Below, one piece after another: positions 13,016 through 21,908 of a DNA stretch of 33,794 bases. Both the position numbers and the translations under genes were made by a program. The notes below the pieces were generated by a model. It worked only from the letters and a program-made list of their open reading frames with translations, was not told the origin of the DNA and ran no database searches. This DNA comes from Lachnospiraceae bacterium (GTDB lineage: Bacteria; Bacillota; Clostridia; Lachnospirales; Lachnospiraceae): contig SVEN01000032.1 in the NCBI GenBank assembly GCA_015057365.1, positions 1 to 33,794 on the forward strand, given 5' to 3'. The number at the start of each line of letters is the position of its first letter. The first letter of the stretch is position 1.

Positions 13016-15928
13016 TTATTCTTTGTATTGTACATTAAGACCGTTTTTGCGGGCGTAGCTTTCTGCATAAGAGCCCTTTTCAACGATAAGAGTAAGCTCC
13101 ACATTGGAAGAAAACGCCTCTTTGCCAATTTCGGTAACGCTGGCCGGAACCACGACGGTTTGCAGGTTTGCACCGGTGATGGCGCGGCTAGCGATGGTGG
13201 TAACCCCCTCCGGGAGCACGAATTCGGTGAAGTCACCGAAGGCAAAGGCCCATTCTCCGATTCTTTTTACGCCCTTTGGCAGGACAACGGAGGTAAGATG
13301 GCAGTTGGAAAAGGCATCTCCGGAAATTTCGGATACCGGCATACCGTTGATTTCATCCGGAAGAACCAAATCGCCTGCCACCATATGCTTAAATCTGCAA
13401 ATGGTAACCGTGCCGTCATAGTTGACTCTTGTGGAGTAGTTGTTCTTTTCAAAGTCCGCATCGGCTGTAACCGGCGGTTTCTTTGCGGTATTGGCTTTTG
13501 CTACGTCTACACTGAGGATAGAGGAGAGCTCCTGCAGAGTCTGTACAAGGGGTGCATCCGTAAACGGCATTAAAAAGTAAAAACTATAATCTGCATCATG
13601 AGTAACGAGGGTATGAGCCGGAACTTCTCCGCGATTCTTTTCGTAGTAATACGGAAGGGTATCGGTAAGAGCCTTCTCATCCAAAGTAATTTCCTCATAT
13701 AGGTTGCGCCAATCAAAGTCGCAGGTGTCGTCTTCCGGTACCGGATTGGTCCAAAGGTTATATGCAAATGCGATATCGGAGGCTGTTTCTGCATCGAAAA
13801 AGGCAGGGATAACCGCCACATAGCCTGCAGATACCATGGAGTAGTCTACGGTATCATCCATTTTCGGACAGCAGACAAATCCCAGTTCGTCGGTCATGTG
13901 GGTGTAGGAGTCATAGGTATCATAAAGTACATTGGTTTTAGTAAACTGCATGGCGGCTTCTCCGGAAGAGAAGGCGGTCGTGTAATAGTTCCAAGAGTCA
14001 TCTTGGGTGCGCAGTTTTTCATAGCCGGAAAGGGAAAGCTCCTGCGCAAAGGCTGCTGCCTTTTGCACTTTGTCGGACGCTGCATTGTTGACAAAGGTGC
14101 CGTTTTCAATGGTAACAATCTGACTGCCGGTAGAACTAAGAAGCTGTTCCAACATCTCACCGCCGTAACTGCAGAGGGCATACACATCGGTTGTGCCGTC
14201 TTTGTCCGTGTCTCTGGTAAGTTGTGCACAGAGCTTCTTAAAATTGTCCCAGGTCCATTCCCCCTGTGCCTGTAGCTTGTACGGCAATTCCGGGTCAAGA
14301 CCGGCTTCTTCAAACAGACGTTTGTTGTAGAGGATACCGCCAATCTGCGGAAGCTCGGAGGTAAGAGGAGAGATGCCGTAGATGCCATCCTGATAAGACA
14401 TGGACTTTGTTACGGCATCGTTCCATTTGTCGTCGCTAAAATCAAACTCTGATAAGGTGGAAAGGTCATAAAATAGATGACTGTTATGGTGCAAATCCTG
14501 GGAGTTGATTAAATATACATGAACGGATGGGTCACCCAGGGTGGTCGCCGTTTGGAAAATGTGGGTGGTGTCGCCCTGCTCGTAAATTTTCTCTTCACGC
14601 ATGGTGAAGTTGTACTTTTCCATCATTTCTTCCCGGTAGGCCTGTAAGGCTTTGTATTCCGGGGTATTCGGTTCTGTAGAGTAGTATGGTATGCCGATGA
14701 TGATTTCCATACCGCCCAAGTCACGAACCAGGGAGTCGCCGGACTCCGGAGGATTGGTAGGTTCCGGTACTTGGGTGGCCTCCGGAGCCGGTTCCGGAGT
14801 AGAGGTTGGTGCAACCGTAGCCGTCGGCTCCGGAGTCATGGTTGCCTCAGGTTCATCAATCACCACTTCCTGTACAATGGCCGGTGGTTCCGGGTTATTG
14901 TTGGTAAGAAGTACTGCCGTAGTGGCGCCGCCGCCGATAACAGCAGTGGCAAGGACAACGGCTCCGGTCTTTGCTGCGGTGGACATGGCGAGGAATTTTC
15001 CGATAAGGCCTCCTGCTTTTGCTGCGGTAGCTACGGTGGTAGCTGTTCCGGCTGCGGATGCAGTCGCGCCTGCGCCTATGGCGGCACCTTCCAGGGCGGC
15101 AGTACCTGCGGTGGCGGCTGTGCCTGCAACAGCACCCGTAGCACCTGCACCTGCGACGGCAGAGGAAGAAACCGCAGCGCCAGCGGCCACACCTGCAGCA
15201 CCTACGGCTACCGCGGAAGCGGTAATCCCCAGAGTATCACAGGCTACATGATATACCTTCTCTGCAGACTCCGGTGCCATGGTGTATTTTTCGGAAGAAA
15301 GAAGTCCGCGCAGTGCCAGAAGAAGGACTGCCGGGGAGAAGGAGAACAGCTTGTAGCTGTACTGCTTCTGGTGTTCCTCCACCTTGGATTTTAAGAATTT
15401 TTTTGCGTAGTTTAAACGGCTCTTAATGGTGTTGACGGAGCAGTCGAATACCTTTGCGATTTCTTCGATTTTTAAGTGATCGTAGTAGAAGGAAACGATG
15501 GCGGAACGCTGTAGCTCCGGAAGCTCATCAATCATGCCCATAACCACATCGGTGGTGGCCTTTAACTCCGCACTTTGTTCCGGAAGGACATCCACGTCCG
15601 TGGTTTCCACTTCCTCAAAGATATAGTCCTGGTCCTCGTTTAAAAGAAGTTCCTTTTTTGTTTTGTTGTAAAGCTTTGCACCCTGTCGGAACACGATACC
15701 CCCTAACCAGGCGTATACGTTGTTGGCATCTTCCAGGGAGGCAATTCCCTTATAGGCCTGAATAAAGGTTTCCTGTGTCAAATCCTGGGCATCGGACTCG
15801 GTTTTCATAACGGACCTTGCCCGGCTGTAGACATAATTATAGGTGTGGGAATAAAGGATGTTAAAGCCTTCTTCCTTTCCTTCCTTCATAAGGGCTATGC
15901 CCTGTAAGAGTTCTTTTTCTGCTGCCAT
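13016..15928 (-). CDS. ECF sigma factor fused through a membrane segment to an extracellular solute-binding domain and BspA-like repeats
   Basis: A single 970-residue frame. Residues about 15-90 are sigma region 2 (DAQDLTQETFIQAYKG) and about 125-182 region 4 (LPELQRSAIVSFYYD, then helix-turn-helix EEIAKVFDCSVNTIKSRL). A hydrophobic patch (about 197-211) and a long Ala/Gly/Thr-rich stretch (235-310) lead to a membrane helix at about 321-342. A Pro/Glu/Thr linker (346-395) follows, then a family-1-like solute-binding domain (about 401-815: GGILYNKRLFEEAGLDP, GEWTWDNFKKLC, DTDKDGTTD). The tail (about 855-960) has BspA-like leucine-rich repeats (SVVLPKGVKRIGEWAF). The sequence predicts a cytoplasmic sigma factor tethered to an outside ligand-binding domain. 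No stop or frameshift separates the parts. Ligand, release mechanism and targets are unknown. The ribosome site (GGCAGG) is weak. No transport permeases are adjacent. Confidence 0.85.
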   Translation of the reverse strand: MAAEKELLQGIALMKEGKEEGFNILYSHTYNYVYSRARSVMKTESDAQDLTQETFIQAYKGIASLEDANNVYAWLGGIVFRQGAKLYNKTKKELLLNEDQDYIFEEVETTDVDVLPEQSAELKATTDVVMGMIDELPELQRSAIVSFYYDHLKIEEIAKVFDCSVNTIKSRLNYAKKFLKSKVEEHQKQYSYKLFSFSPAVLLLALRGLLSSEKYTMAPESAEKVYHVACDTLGITASAVAVGAAGVAAGAAVSSSAVAGAGATGAVAGTAATAGTAALEGAAIGAGATASAAGTATTVATAAKAGGLIGKFLAMSTAAKTGAVVLATAVIGGGATTAVLLTNNNPEPPAIVQEVVIDEPEATMTPEPTATVAPTSTPEPAPEATQVPEPTNPPESGDSLVRDLGGMEIIIGIPYYSTEPNTPEYKALQAYREEMMEKYNFTMREEKIYEQGDTTHIFQTATTLGDPSVHVYLINSQDLHHNSHLFYDLSTLSEFDFSDDKWNDAVTKSMSYQDGIYGISPLTSELPQIGGILYNKRLFEEAGLDPELPYKLQAQGEWTWDNFKKLCAQLTRDTDKDGTTDVYALCSYGGEMLEQLLSSTGSQIVTIENGTFVNNAASDKVQKAAAFAQELSLSGYEKLRTQDDSWNYYTTAFSSGEAAMQFTKTNVLYDTYDSYTHMTDELGFVCCPKMDDTVDYSMVSAGYVAVIPAFFDAETASDIAFAYNLWTNPVPEDDTCDFDWRNLYEEITLDEKALTDTLPYYYEKNRGEVPAHTLVTHDADYSFYFLMPFTDAPLVQTLQELSSILSVDVAKANTAKKPPVTADADFEKNNYSTRVNYDGTVTICRFKHMVAGDLVLPDEINGMPVSEISGDAFSNCHLTSVVLPKGVKRIGEWAFAFGDFTEFVLPEGVTTIASRAITGANLQTVVVPASVTEIGKEAFSSNVELTLIVEKGSYAESYARKNGLNVQYKE

Positions 15929-16094
15929 ACTGTATACCTGCCTTTTGTGAAGTCAGGATTGCTCCTGCTATTGTATAGTTCCGTTTCAGAGTAAAAAGGT
16001 TTTGTTGTTTTATAAATTCAGTATATTTATTTTCTTGCGTATAGTCAAAAAATATTGTCGGCAAATCGGGAATATATAGGGAATCTGTCAGAAA

Positions 16095-16140
16095 AGAAAA
16101 AAACTACCCCCTCATGACAAAAATCACAAAGAGGTAGTTA
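16095..16140 (-). terminator. Terminator of the alpha/beta-hydrolase gene
   Basis: AACTACC at 16102-16108 and GGTAGTT at 16133-16139 pair, extended by CTC/GAG with a two-base bulge. Read on the minus strand the stem ends in a run of T (16096-16103). It isolates the hydrolase from the sigma-fusion gene. Confidence 0.75.
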
Positions 16141-16148
16141 GAGAAGGG

Positions 16149-17810
16149 CTATGCTTCGTATAGCTTTTTGATATCTTCGAACTTGCCGCCGACAATGGTG
16201 CCGTCCGGTAAGCGACGGAACTGACGCAGGAATTTCCATGCGTTCTCACAGCTATGGTGACGAACCTCGTGACTCTGGTTGTCTACGCTGCCGAAGATGG
16301 TGTAGCAACATCCGTTTTTACTTTCAAACAGGTTCAATGTTAAGACGCTGTCCCGGGAAGGGTCGGCGATTTTGCATACCGTGTCGCCATAGATTCCGTA
16401 AATCGGATTTGCCCAGTTGTCTTTTTCTTCTAAATTCACCGGATAATCAGCGATAACATCATTGACCTCAAATACATAGCGAACCCGGTCAATGCATTTT
16501 TGTGCCTGGAACGGAAGCTCCGGAAGCGGAGTGACTTCGCCGCCTACATAGAAGGTCGGAACTATGGTGTCATGATTAAACGGCCCCACTTCCTGCCCGA
16601 ATACATTGTAGCCTACTTCGAAGGTGGCGGACATGGGTGCCACGCCGGCAAATACCTTCGGATATTCCTGGAACATATCCCAGGATTTGCATCCTCCCAT
16701 GGAAAAGCCGGTGGAATAAATCTGTTCCGTATCTACCGGGTACTTTTCGATAAGGTGGGCCAGTACGGTTTGCATCTCTGTGGCAGTACTGTTCATATGG
16801 TGTTCTACGCTGATCAAAAGGAAATTGTACATATTTGCAACCCGGTACCAACCGGATACGCTGGTCATGCACATGGCAGAATCTCCGCCACCATGGAAAC
16901 AGAACAAAAGCGGAACTTTTTTTCCTTCTTCCATAATTTGTTTATTGTAGTAAGCAACATAGCCGATGGCATGCTCCGCGGTATCCTTATCATCACCCCG
17001 ATTATCTTTGGAGGTAGGAACCATGCAGTAGCCCGGTTCCTTTACCATGCCGAGCTCTGCAAGATTTGCCTGCGGAATCAGATTTCCCATCATACGATGG
17101 AACCGGTCGCAGAACTTGTAGAAATCTGCGGTGTAGTCAGCGGTTTTCTTAATAAGTACATAATCAAGACCTTTGGTAAGAGCATCGTTAACTGCATCGC
17201 TGTTGCCGATGGAAATGACCGGAATGTCACGGGCATCTGCTGCCGGGGCCGGAATAACACTCAGGTTTTCCAAAATACAGGTCACCGGAGAAATATCACC
17301 CTTGCCGTACAGACCATCGCCTTCGATGCGCTGTAAGCAATGACGGGCGATGTAATCCGCAGACTTGCCAACGCCGTAAAGGAAGGTACGAAGTACCGCA
17401 CCCCGGATGTAGTAGCCGCTCCATTCGCCGGTAAAACGGTTCCGCATGATAGCAGTACCATCCTTGTAATACTGGCTGATCCGGGATTCGGAAATGATGT
17501 CGGCAAACAAGTCCGCCGGAGCGTTGTCCCAACCGCCGTCACAGGTCGGATAAATAAAGACTACGCTGCCGCCGAACTCTGCGGCAATCTTAGAAAGACC
17601 GGTAGTATCGGCAAATCTCATTGCTTCTTCCATGGTCTGCTTGTTTTCTTCAAATACAAGTAAATAAGGGGCTCTGAAGCCGTAGTTTACGATTTCTGTA
17701 ATCGGGGCGGAAACAGGAAGGTACACTTTTGCGGAAAAAGCATCAAAAGTATGTTCCCAGTATTTGTTTCCGTTAGCTAAGGCAGTGACTGCCGGCATTT
17801 GCTCCATCAT
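16149..17810 (-). CDS. Alpha/beta-hydrolase (esterase/PHB-depolymerase-like), two-domain
   Basis: A 553-residue protein without signal peptide. The C-terminal half (about 295-540) is an alpha/beta hydrolase: oxyanion-hole motif FCFHGGGDS (304-311), nucleophile elbow GFSMGG with Ser370, and a likely catalytic His in the HHSCENAW region near the end. The N-terminal 290 residues contain a second, non-catalytic hydrolase-like or lid domain (FIYPTCDGGWDNAP). I chose ATG at 17810 (tandem ATGATG) because AAAGGAG lies eight bases upstream; the longer frame has no ribosome site. Related proteins are annotated as PHB depolymerase or acetyl-xylan-type esterases; the substrate cannot be read from sequence. 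It stands alone, divergent from the DUF1934 gene. Confidence 0.8.
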   Translation of the reverse strand: MMEQMPAVTALANGNKYWEHTFDAFSAKVYLPVSAPITEIVNYGFRAPYLLVFEENKQTMEEAMRFADTTGLSKIAAEFGGSVVFIYPTCDGGWDNAPADLFADIISESRISQYYKDGTAIMRNRFTGEWSGYYIRGAVLRTFLYGVGKSADYIARHCLQRIEGDGLYGKGDISPVTCILENLSVIPAPAADARDIPVISIGNSDAVNDALTKGLDYVLIKKTADYTADFYKFCDRFHRMMGNLIPQANLAELGMVKEPGYCMVPTSKDNRGDDKDTAEHAIGYVAYYNKQIMEEGKKVPLLFCFHGGGDSAMCMTSVSGWYRVANMYNFLLISVEHHMNSTATEMQTVLAHLIEKYPVDTEQIYSTGFSMGGCKSWDMFQEYPKVFAGVAPMSATFEVGYNVFGQEVGPFNHDTIVPTFYVGGEVTPLPELPFQAQKCIDRVRYVFEVNDVIADYPVNLEEKDNWANPIYGIYGDTVCKIADPSRDSVLTLNLFESKNGCCYTIFGSVDNQSHEVRHHSCENAWKFLRQFRRLPDGTIVGGKFEDIKKLYEA

Positions 17811-17977
17811 AGTTGTTTCTCCTTTGGGATTAGTTATAACATTAATTAGTATTCTAATTATACTCTTTTTCCGTGAGATGTGCAAATGTTTTTTCAGAGG
17901 AAAAATATCCTGCGGAACGGCTTGAATTCTTCCCATCATCATAGTAAAATAAAAGCAATAGAAGAGAGGTGTTGAGT

Positions 17978-18415
17978 ATGACCAAAAACGTAATTATTTC
18001 CCTGACGGGATTGCAATATGTGGCAGAGGAAGAAGAGGCTCCCATCGAAGTGATTAACTTCGGTCAGCACTACAAAAGGGGAGATAAGCATTATCTGCTG
18101 TATGAAGAGACGGAAGAGACCGGGAAAACCACCAAATGCAGAATCAAAGTGTCGGAGAAGGAACTGGAGCTGCAAAAAAGCGACAGCTTCGGCACACGGC
18201 TTTTGTTTTTGCCGGGAGAGTCTTACCTGACCAATTACGAGACGCCTTACGGCGGTCTTTTGGTAGGGGTAAATACCCGTACGCTGGAGTTTTACGAAGA
18301 GGAAGACTTTTTAAAGACCACGTTAAAGTACGGCTTGGAGATTAATGGGGAGAAGACGGGAGATTGTACCCTGGTGTTGAAGGTGCAGTCCTGTGAACAG
18401 GAAGCACCGATGTAG
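17978..18415 (+). CDS. DUF1934 (YwiB-like) beta-barrel protein
   Basis: A 145-residue soluble protein. The opening VIISLTGLQ, a GDKHYLLYEE segment, the central SFGTRLLFLPGE and YETPYGGLLVGVNTRTLEF, and a final KYGLEINGE...TLVLKV match the DUF1934/YwiB family of calycin-like barrels. The function is unknown. ATG at 17978 has AGAGG eight bases before it; a GTG three codons earlier is less likely. It is 64 bases from the glycosidase gene and probably cotranscribed with it. The 167-base divergent region upstream shows no strong consensus promoter. Confidence 0.82.
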   Translation: MTKNVIISLTGLQYVAEEEEAPIEVINFGQHYKRGDKHYLLYEETEETGKTTKCRIKVSEKELELQKSDSFGTRLLFLPGESYLTNYETPYGGLLVGVNTRTLEFYEEEDFLKTTLKYGLEINGEKTGDCTLVLKVQSCEQEAPM

Positions 18416-18479
18416 GGACAGAAACGACCGGAGCAACTGCCGGATGACACCCTGCATAGGATACGAAAGGAGAAGGCTT

Positions 18480-19448
18480 ATGGAGATGAAAGGGTATACC
18501 TACGGCTTCTACGGAAGACGGGGGCAATATCGTACGGAAGAGGGAATCAAATCCCAGGAACTCATGTATGAGACCGGAATCAACTGGATGTGTCTTGCTG
18601 TGGTGACCCATCAGGAGACAGCTCACAGTACGGACATTCTTTTTGAGTTCGGCAGAAGTGCATCCGACAGAGATATTATGGCGGCAGTGGATCGTGCTCA
18701 TAAGAACGGAATCAAAGTATGCCTAAAGCCGATGGTAAATTGCAAGGATGGGGTATGGCGCGCCTACATTAATTTTGCCGATGGAGACGAAGGCGGACAT
18801 GATCTTTATTGGGATAAGTGGTTTAAGAGCTACGAAGACTATATGTTGTATTATGCGGAGCTGGCAGAAGAGACCGGCTGTGAGATGCTTTGTATCGGCT
18901 GCGAAATGAGCGGAACTGAGCGGAAAGAGAAGCATTGGAGAGCATTGATTGCCAAAATCAGAGCTTGCTACAAGGGAAAGCTGGTTTATAACACCAATCA
19001 TGGCAGAGAAGCTCAGGTAAAGTGGTTTGATGCCTTGGATTATCTGGGAACCAGTGCATATTTTCCGGTGGCAGAGGCAGGAGGTGCTACCTCCGAGATG
19101 ATGCAGAAGGAATGGCTTAAGGTGCGGGATTCTATGAAAGAAGTGTATGATCTGTGGAAGAAGCCGATTGTGTTCATTGAAATCGGATGTCGCAGTGCTC
19201 ACGGCTGTTCCACCATGCCATGGGATTTTATGCACACGGATTTGCCTCATGATGAAGAAGAGCAAGCTGCTTTTTATGATTCCTGTCTGTCGGTATTCGG
19301 GAAAGAACCTTGGTTTGCCGGCGTGTTCTGGTGGGATTGGAGTACCTATATCTATGACACTAAGGAAGAAGCGGCAAAGGATAACGGATTCAACATTCAT
19401 TTAAAGAAGGCGGAAGATGTATTAAAGGATTGGTATAAAAAACTGTAA
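18480..19448 (+). CDS. GH113-like glycoside hydrolase (TIM barrel), cytoplasmic
   Basis: A 322-residue protein with the layout of family 113 glycosidases (beta-mannanase type). A barrel start MKGYTYGFYGRRG is followed by a GINWMCLAVV strand, LKPMVN, the acid/base glutamate Glu142 in LCIGCEMSGTE, a YNTNHG segment, and the nucleophile Glu234 in VFIEIGCRSA. The FWWDWSTY motif lies near the end. No signal peptide, so it acts on imported oligosaccharides or on an intracellular glycan. AAAGGAG precedes the ATG at 18480. The family is inferred from catalytic strand patterns, and the substrate is open. It ends at a strong bidirectional terminator. Confidence 0.78.
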   Translation: MEMKGYTYGFYGRRGQYRTEEGIKSQELMYETGINWMCLAVVTHQETAHSTDILFEFGRSASDRDIMAAVDRAHKNGIKVCLKPMVNCKDGVWRAYINFADGDEGGHDLYWDKWFKSYEDYMLYYAELAEETGCEMLCIGCEMSGTERKEKHWRALIAKIRACYKGKLVYNTNHGREAQVKWFDALDYLGTSAYFPVAEAGGATSEMMQKEWLKVRDSMKEVYDLWKKPIVFIEIGCRSAHGCSTMPWDFMHTDLPHDEEEQAAFYDSCLSVFGKEPWFAGVFWWDWSTYIYDTKEEAAKDNGFNIHLKKAEDVLKDWYKKL

Positions 19449-19494
19449 GTCTTCATGGTGGGCAGTAAACGGTAACACAGAAGTTTTCAGGATA

Positions 19495-19537
19495 AAAAAG
19501 GGACTACGCAGGATGAATACATGCGTAGTCCTTTTTT
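19495..19537. terminator. Bidirectional terminator between convergent genes
   Basis: GGACTACGCA (19501-19510) pairs perfectly with TGCGTAGTCC (19522-19531). Six T follow on the plus strand and six A precede on the 5' side, so it can serve both the glycosidase and the 19551 gene. Confidence 0.92.
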
Positions 19538-19550
19538 GTACAAAGATACA

Positions 19551-20072
19551 TTATTTTTTCTTCTTCTTTTCCTTGGTTACATCGATACCGCCCGGAAGAG
19601 CTTTTACTCTCTTTTTCTCTGCGGCAGCTTCCGCTCTCTTGTCCTTCATACGTGCAAAGAACTTTTTCTTCTCTTTCACGTCGAGAGAGGAACGAAGACC
19701 CTTTACGTCAACGATATAAATACCGTTCATAAATGCCTTTACTTCCTTCTTTACCGGAACCTTGTCGAATACCTTCTCATCGCACATAAGGCTTGCAATC
19801 TTCGGACCGATCTTTGCTTTTACCACCGGTACCTTACGATTTCTGAGCCACTTCGGAGTCTGATCCACCACGATTTGCGGGAATCCTGCCTCGGAAAGCT
19901 TCATACGTTTTTTGTCAATGACCATTATGGAATAATACTGAGCGCCTGCAGTAATATTTGCCTGTGCAGCTTCGGATTTCTTCTGAAGCTTCTTGCCGAT
20001 GATGGAAAGAATAATTAAAATCAGCAAGATGACGCCGAGTACGATTGCGATTATGGTTAAAATGTCGCCCAT
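19551..20072 (-). CDS. Single-pass membrane protein of unknown function
   Basis: A 173-residue protein. One strongly hydrophobic helix at about 4-25 (ILTIIAIVLGVILLILIILS) is followed by a basic cytoplasmic domain with a beta-rich core (YYSIMVIDKKRMKLSEAGFPQ, VPVVKAKIGPKIASLMCD, VKAFMNGIYIVDVKG) and an extremely lysine-rich tail ending in six Lys. I do not recognise a named family. Positive residues following the helix predict the bulk inside the cell. GAGGAGG precedes the ATG. It is last in the pncB-vanY-plsC direction, 86 bases after plsC, and may be cotranscribed. Confidence 0.72.
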   Translation of the reverse strand: MGDILTIIAIVLGVILLILIILSIIGKKLQKKSEAAQANITAGAQYYSIMVIDKKRMKLSEAGFPQIVVDQTPKWLRNRKVPVVKAKIGPKIASLMCDEKVFDKVPVKKEVKAFMNGIYIVDVKGLRSSLDVKEKKKFFARMKDKRAEAAAEKKRVKALPGGIDVTKEKKKKK

Positions 20073-20158
20073 AGTTCGGACCTCCTCTTCTTTTATACAT
20101 GTTACATTTGTCCATGGCTTATCTTACCACGCACGGAACGTTTATGCAAGCGAAAACT

Positions 20159-20890
20159 TTATTTTCTTAACTCCTCGTGACCTTCTAACATTTCGATTAC
20201 TTTTTCCCTTACATATTCACCCGGATGCTTCTGAATCTCAGCAGGGAGTTCGTTTAAGTAAATCGGCTTGCCGTACTGAATGACAACTTTGGTCTTGCGC
20301 AGCCATGGTTTGTGATTTTCAAATAAATCGTCGGTGCCGGTGATGGCAACCGGGATAATCGGACAGCCGGTCTTCTGGGCCGGCTTTAAGCTGCCGTCTT
20401 TAAACGGAAGAGGGTCTTTGTCATGACTTCTGGTGCCTTCCGGCGCAATAAAAATGGAAATGCCTTCCTTTATGTAATCCACACAGGATAAAATGACCTT
20501 CATGCCGGCACGAATATCGGAACGGTCCAGAAACAGACAGTTTACGTTGTACATCCACAGATTGAGGAACGGAACCTTTCGAATCTCTTTTTTGGCTACA
20601 AAGCCGGTCAGTGTGGGAACGGTAATGTATCCGATGGCTGCATCCAGGATGCCGCGGTGGTTGGCTGCATACAATACCGGTGTGCCCTTCGGAACGTTTT
20701 CCGTGCCTATGACGATACGCTTCATGCCACCCGGCCACATGGCAGCCCGGAATGCATTACGCACAATGCACTGGGAAATACGGCTTGCCAGTTTTTTGTT
20801 GACTTTACGAAGCAGCATAAGCAGCAGGCAGATCGGTAAAAACAGGATAAAAAAGACTGCAATAACGAAAACAGCTAATATGGTTCTCAT
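20159..20890 (-). CDS. plsC: 1-acyl-sn-glycerol-3-phosphate acyltransferase
   Basis: A 243-residue PlsC-family membrane enzyme that adds the second acyl chain in phosphatidic acid synthesis. An N-terminal membrane helix (about 3-25) is followed by the four family motifs: NHRGILD (the HX4D catalytic motif), LFLDRSDIR, FIAPEGTRS and the proline-containing CPIIPVAITG. Full length. AAGGAGG lies before the ATG. It starts 11 bases after the stop of the VanY-type gene, so the two share a transcript. Confidence 0.93.
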   Translation of the reverse strand: MRTILAVFVIAVFFILFLPICLLLMLLRKVNKKLASRISQCIVRNAFRAAMWPGGMKRIVIGTENVPKGTPVLYAANHRGILDAAIGYITVPTLTGFVAKKEIRKVPFLNLWMYNVNCLFLDRSDIRAGMKVILSCVDYIKEGISIFIAPEGTRSHDKDPLPFKDGSLKPAQKTGCPIIPVAITGTDDLFENHKPWLRKTKVVIQYGKPIYLNELPAEIQKHPGEYVREKVIEMLEGHEELRK

Positions 20891-20901
20891 GGGAATCCTC
20901 C

Positions 20902-21870
20902 TTAGTGATACTGATTGTAAATGGAAAGGTAGCTGTCGGCAGTGGTGTCGATAAACGGTGTGCTTTCCAAATATTCCGTAGTCAGGGAATCCGGAACGTT
21001 ATAAAACTCATCCAGAGTCAGTCCGGTTTCGTACAAGTGTTGCGCCAGATCAAGGCCTACGTAGCGAATGTGCCAAGGCTCGTAATTATAACCGGTGATG
21101 TGCTCCTTGCCCTTCGGATAGCGAAGAATAAATCCGAAGCGGTGAGCGTTTTCAGCCACCCAGATGCCCTCCGGGGTATCCGCAAAGGTCTCTTCCAGAC
21201 CAAATCCCTCGGAACGGCAGGAAATGTCAATGGCAAGTCCCGTCTGGTGTTCGCTTCGCCCCGGGGCGGCGGAATAGCGGTTGGTATGGGCTATGCCGTA
21301 TACAGCCAGGTTGGTGGCATATATGGTATACTGGCGGGAGTAGGACCGATAGGCGGACACGCCGTACAGGACCAGCCCTTCTTCGTCGTATGCCGCATCA
21401 AACAGCAGAGCCAGGGCTTTTCCTGCCTCCGGTGTCATTTTTGCTTTATCGATGGAAGTGTCCGCAAAGGGAAACAATATATCCGGGGTGGTAAGGCCTT
21501 CCGGTACAAAATCTGCCGGAAGAGGATACTCACGATTTACCAGGTAGGTGATGGTAGAGGTATCCGTATTTACCGCAATTGGTGTAGGGGTGGGCGCACT
21601 GGTAGGCTCCGGAGTGGCGGTTGGTTCCGGTGTAATGTTGTTTGTGGTGTTCTCCGGAACGGAAGTGATATCCATCGGGGCGGATGAATCCGCACCGATA
21701 TCGTTCGGTTGTTGTGTCATGCCGGGTACCTCCAAAGATGATGTAGGTGTATTGCCGACATCTCCGGCTTCTTCCTTTGACTTGTTACAACTGCCTCCGA
21801 TAAAAAGGAGACTAAGACCCGCAGCCCACAAAAGACCAGTGGTAGCTAACGGTCGTAAAAACTTTTTCAT
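20902..21870 (-). CDS. D-alanyl-D-alanine carboxypeptidase, VanY/M15 type, lipid-anchored
   Basis: 322 residues from ATG at 21870 (GAAGGA upstream; a longer frame lacks a site). A basic start, hydrophobic segment and Cys28 (GGSCNKS) form a plausible but imperfect lipobox. A Pro/Thr/Glu-rich spacer (about 85-110, TPEPTSAPTPTP) separates it from a peptidase M15B domain. Visible there are AYRSYSRQ, the zinc-ligand motif SEHQTGLAIDIS (His and Asp) and EPWHIRYVG (catalytic Glu and third zinc ligand His). It would trim D-Ala from peptidoglycan stem peptides at the outer face. This is ordinary wall metabolism; without vanHAX-like neighbours it does not indicate glycopeptide resistance. Confidence 0.9.
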   Translation of the reverse strand: MKKFLRPLATTGLLWAAGLSLLFIGGSCNKSKEEAGDVGNTPTSSLEVPGMTQQPNDIGADSSAPMDITSVPENTTNNITPEPTATPEPTSAPTPTPIAVNTDTSTITYLVNREYPLPADFVPEGLTTPDILFPFADTSIDKAKMTPEAGKALALLFDAAYDEEGLVLYGVSAYRSYSRQYTIYATNLAVYGIAHTNRYSAAPGRSEHQTGLAIDISCRSEGFGLEETFADTPEGIWVAENAHRFGFILRYPKGKEHITGYNYEPWHIRYVGLDLAQHLYETGLTLDEFYNVPDSLTTEYLESTPFIDTTADSYLSIYNQYH

Positions 21871-21908
21871 AAAATCCTTCTTTCTTATTTTATGCACGAA
21901 TCAAAAAA

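Noticed and set aside
13016-15928. Solute-binding domain as part of an ABC transporter operon
   Set aside because: No permease or ATPase gene is adjacent, and the domain is fused in frame to a sigma factor.
20902-21870. Glycopeptide resistance gene (VanY)
   Set aside because: The fold is the M15B carboxypeptidase, but no vanHAX, vanS or vanR genes are present; ordinary wall metabolism is more likely.
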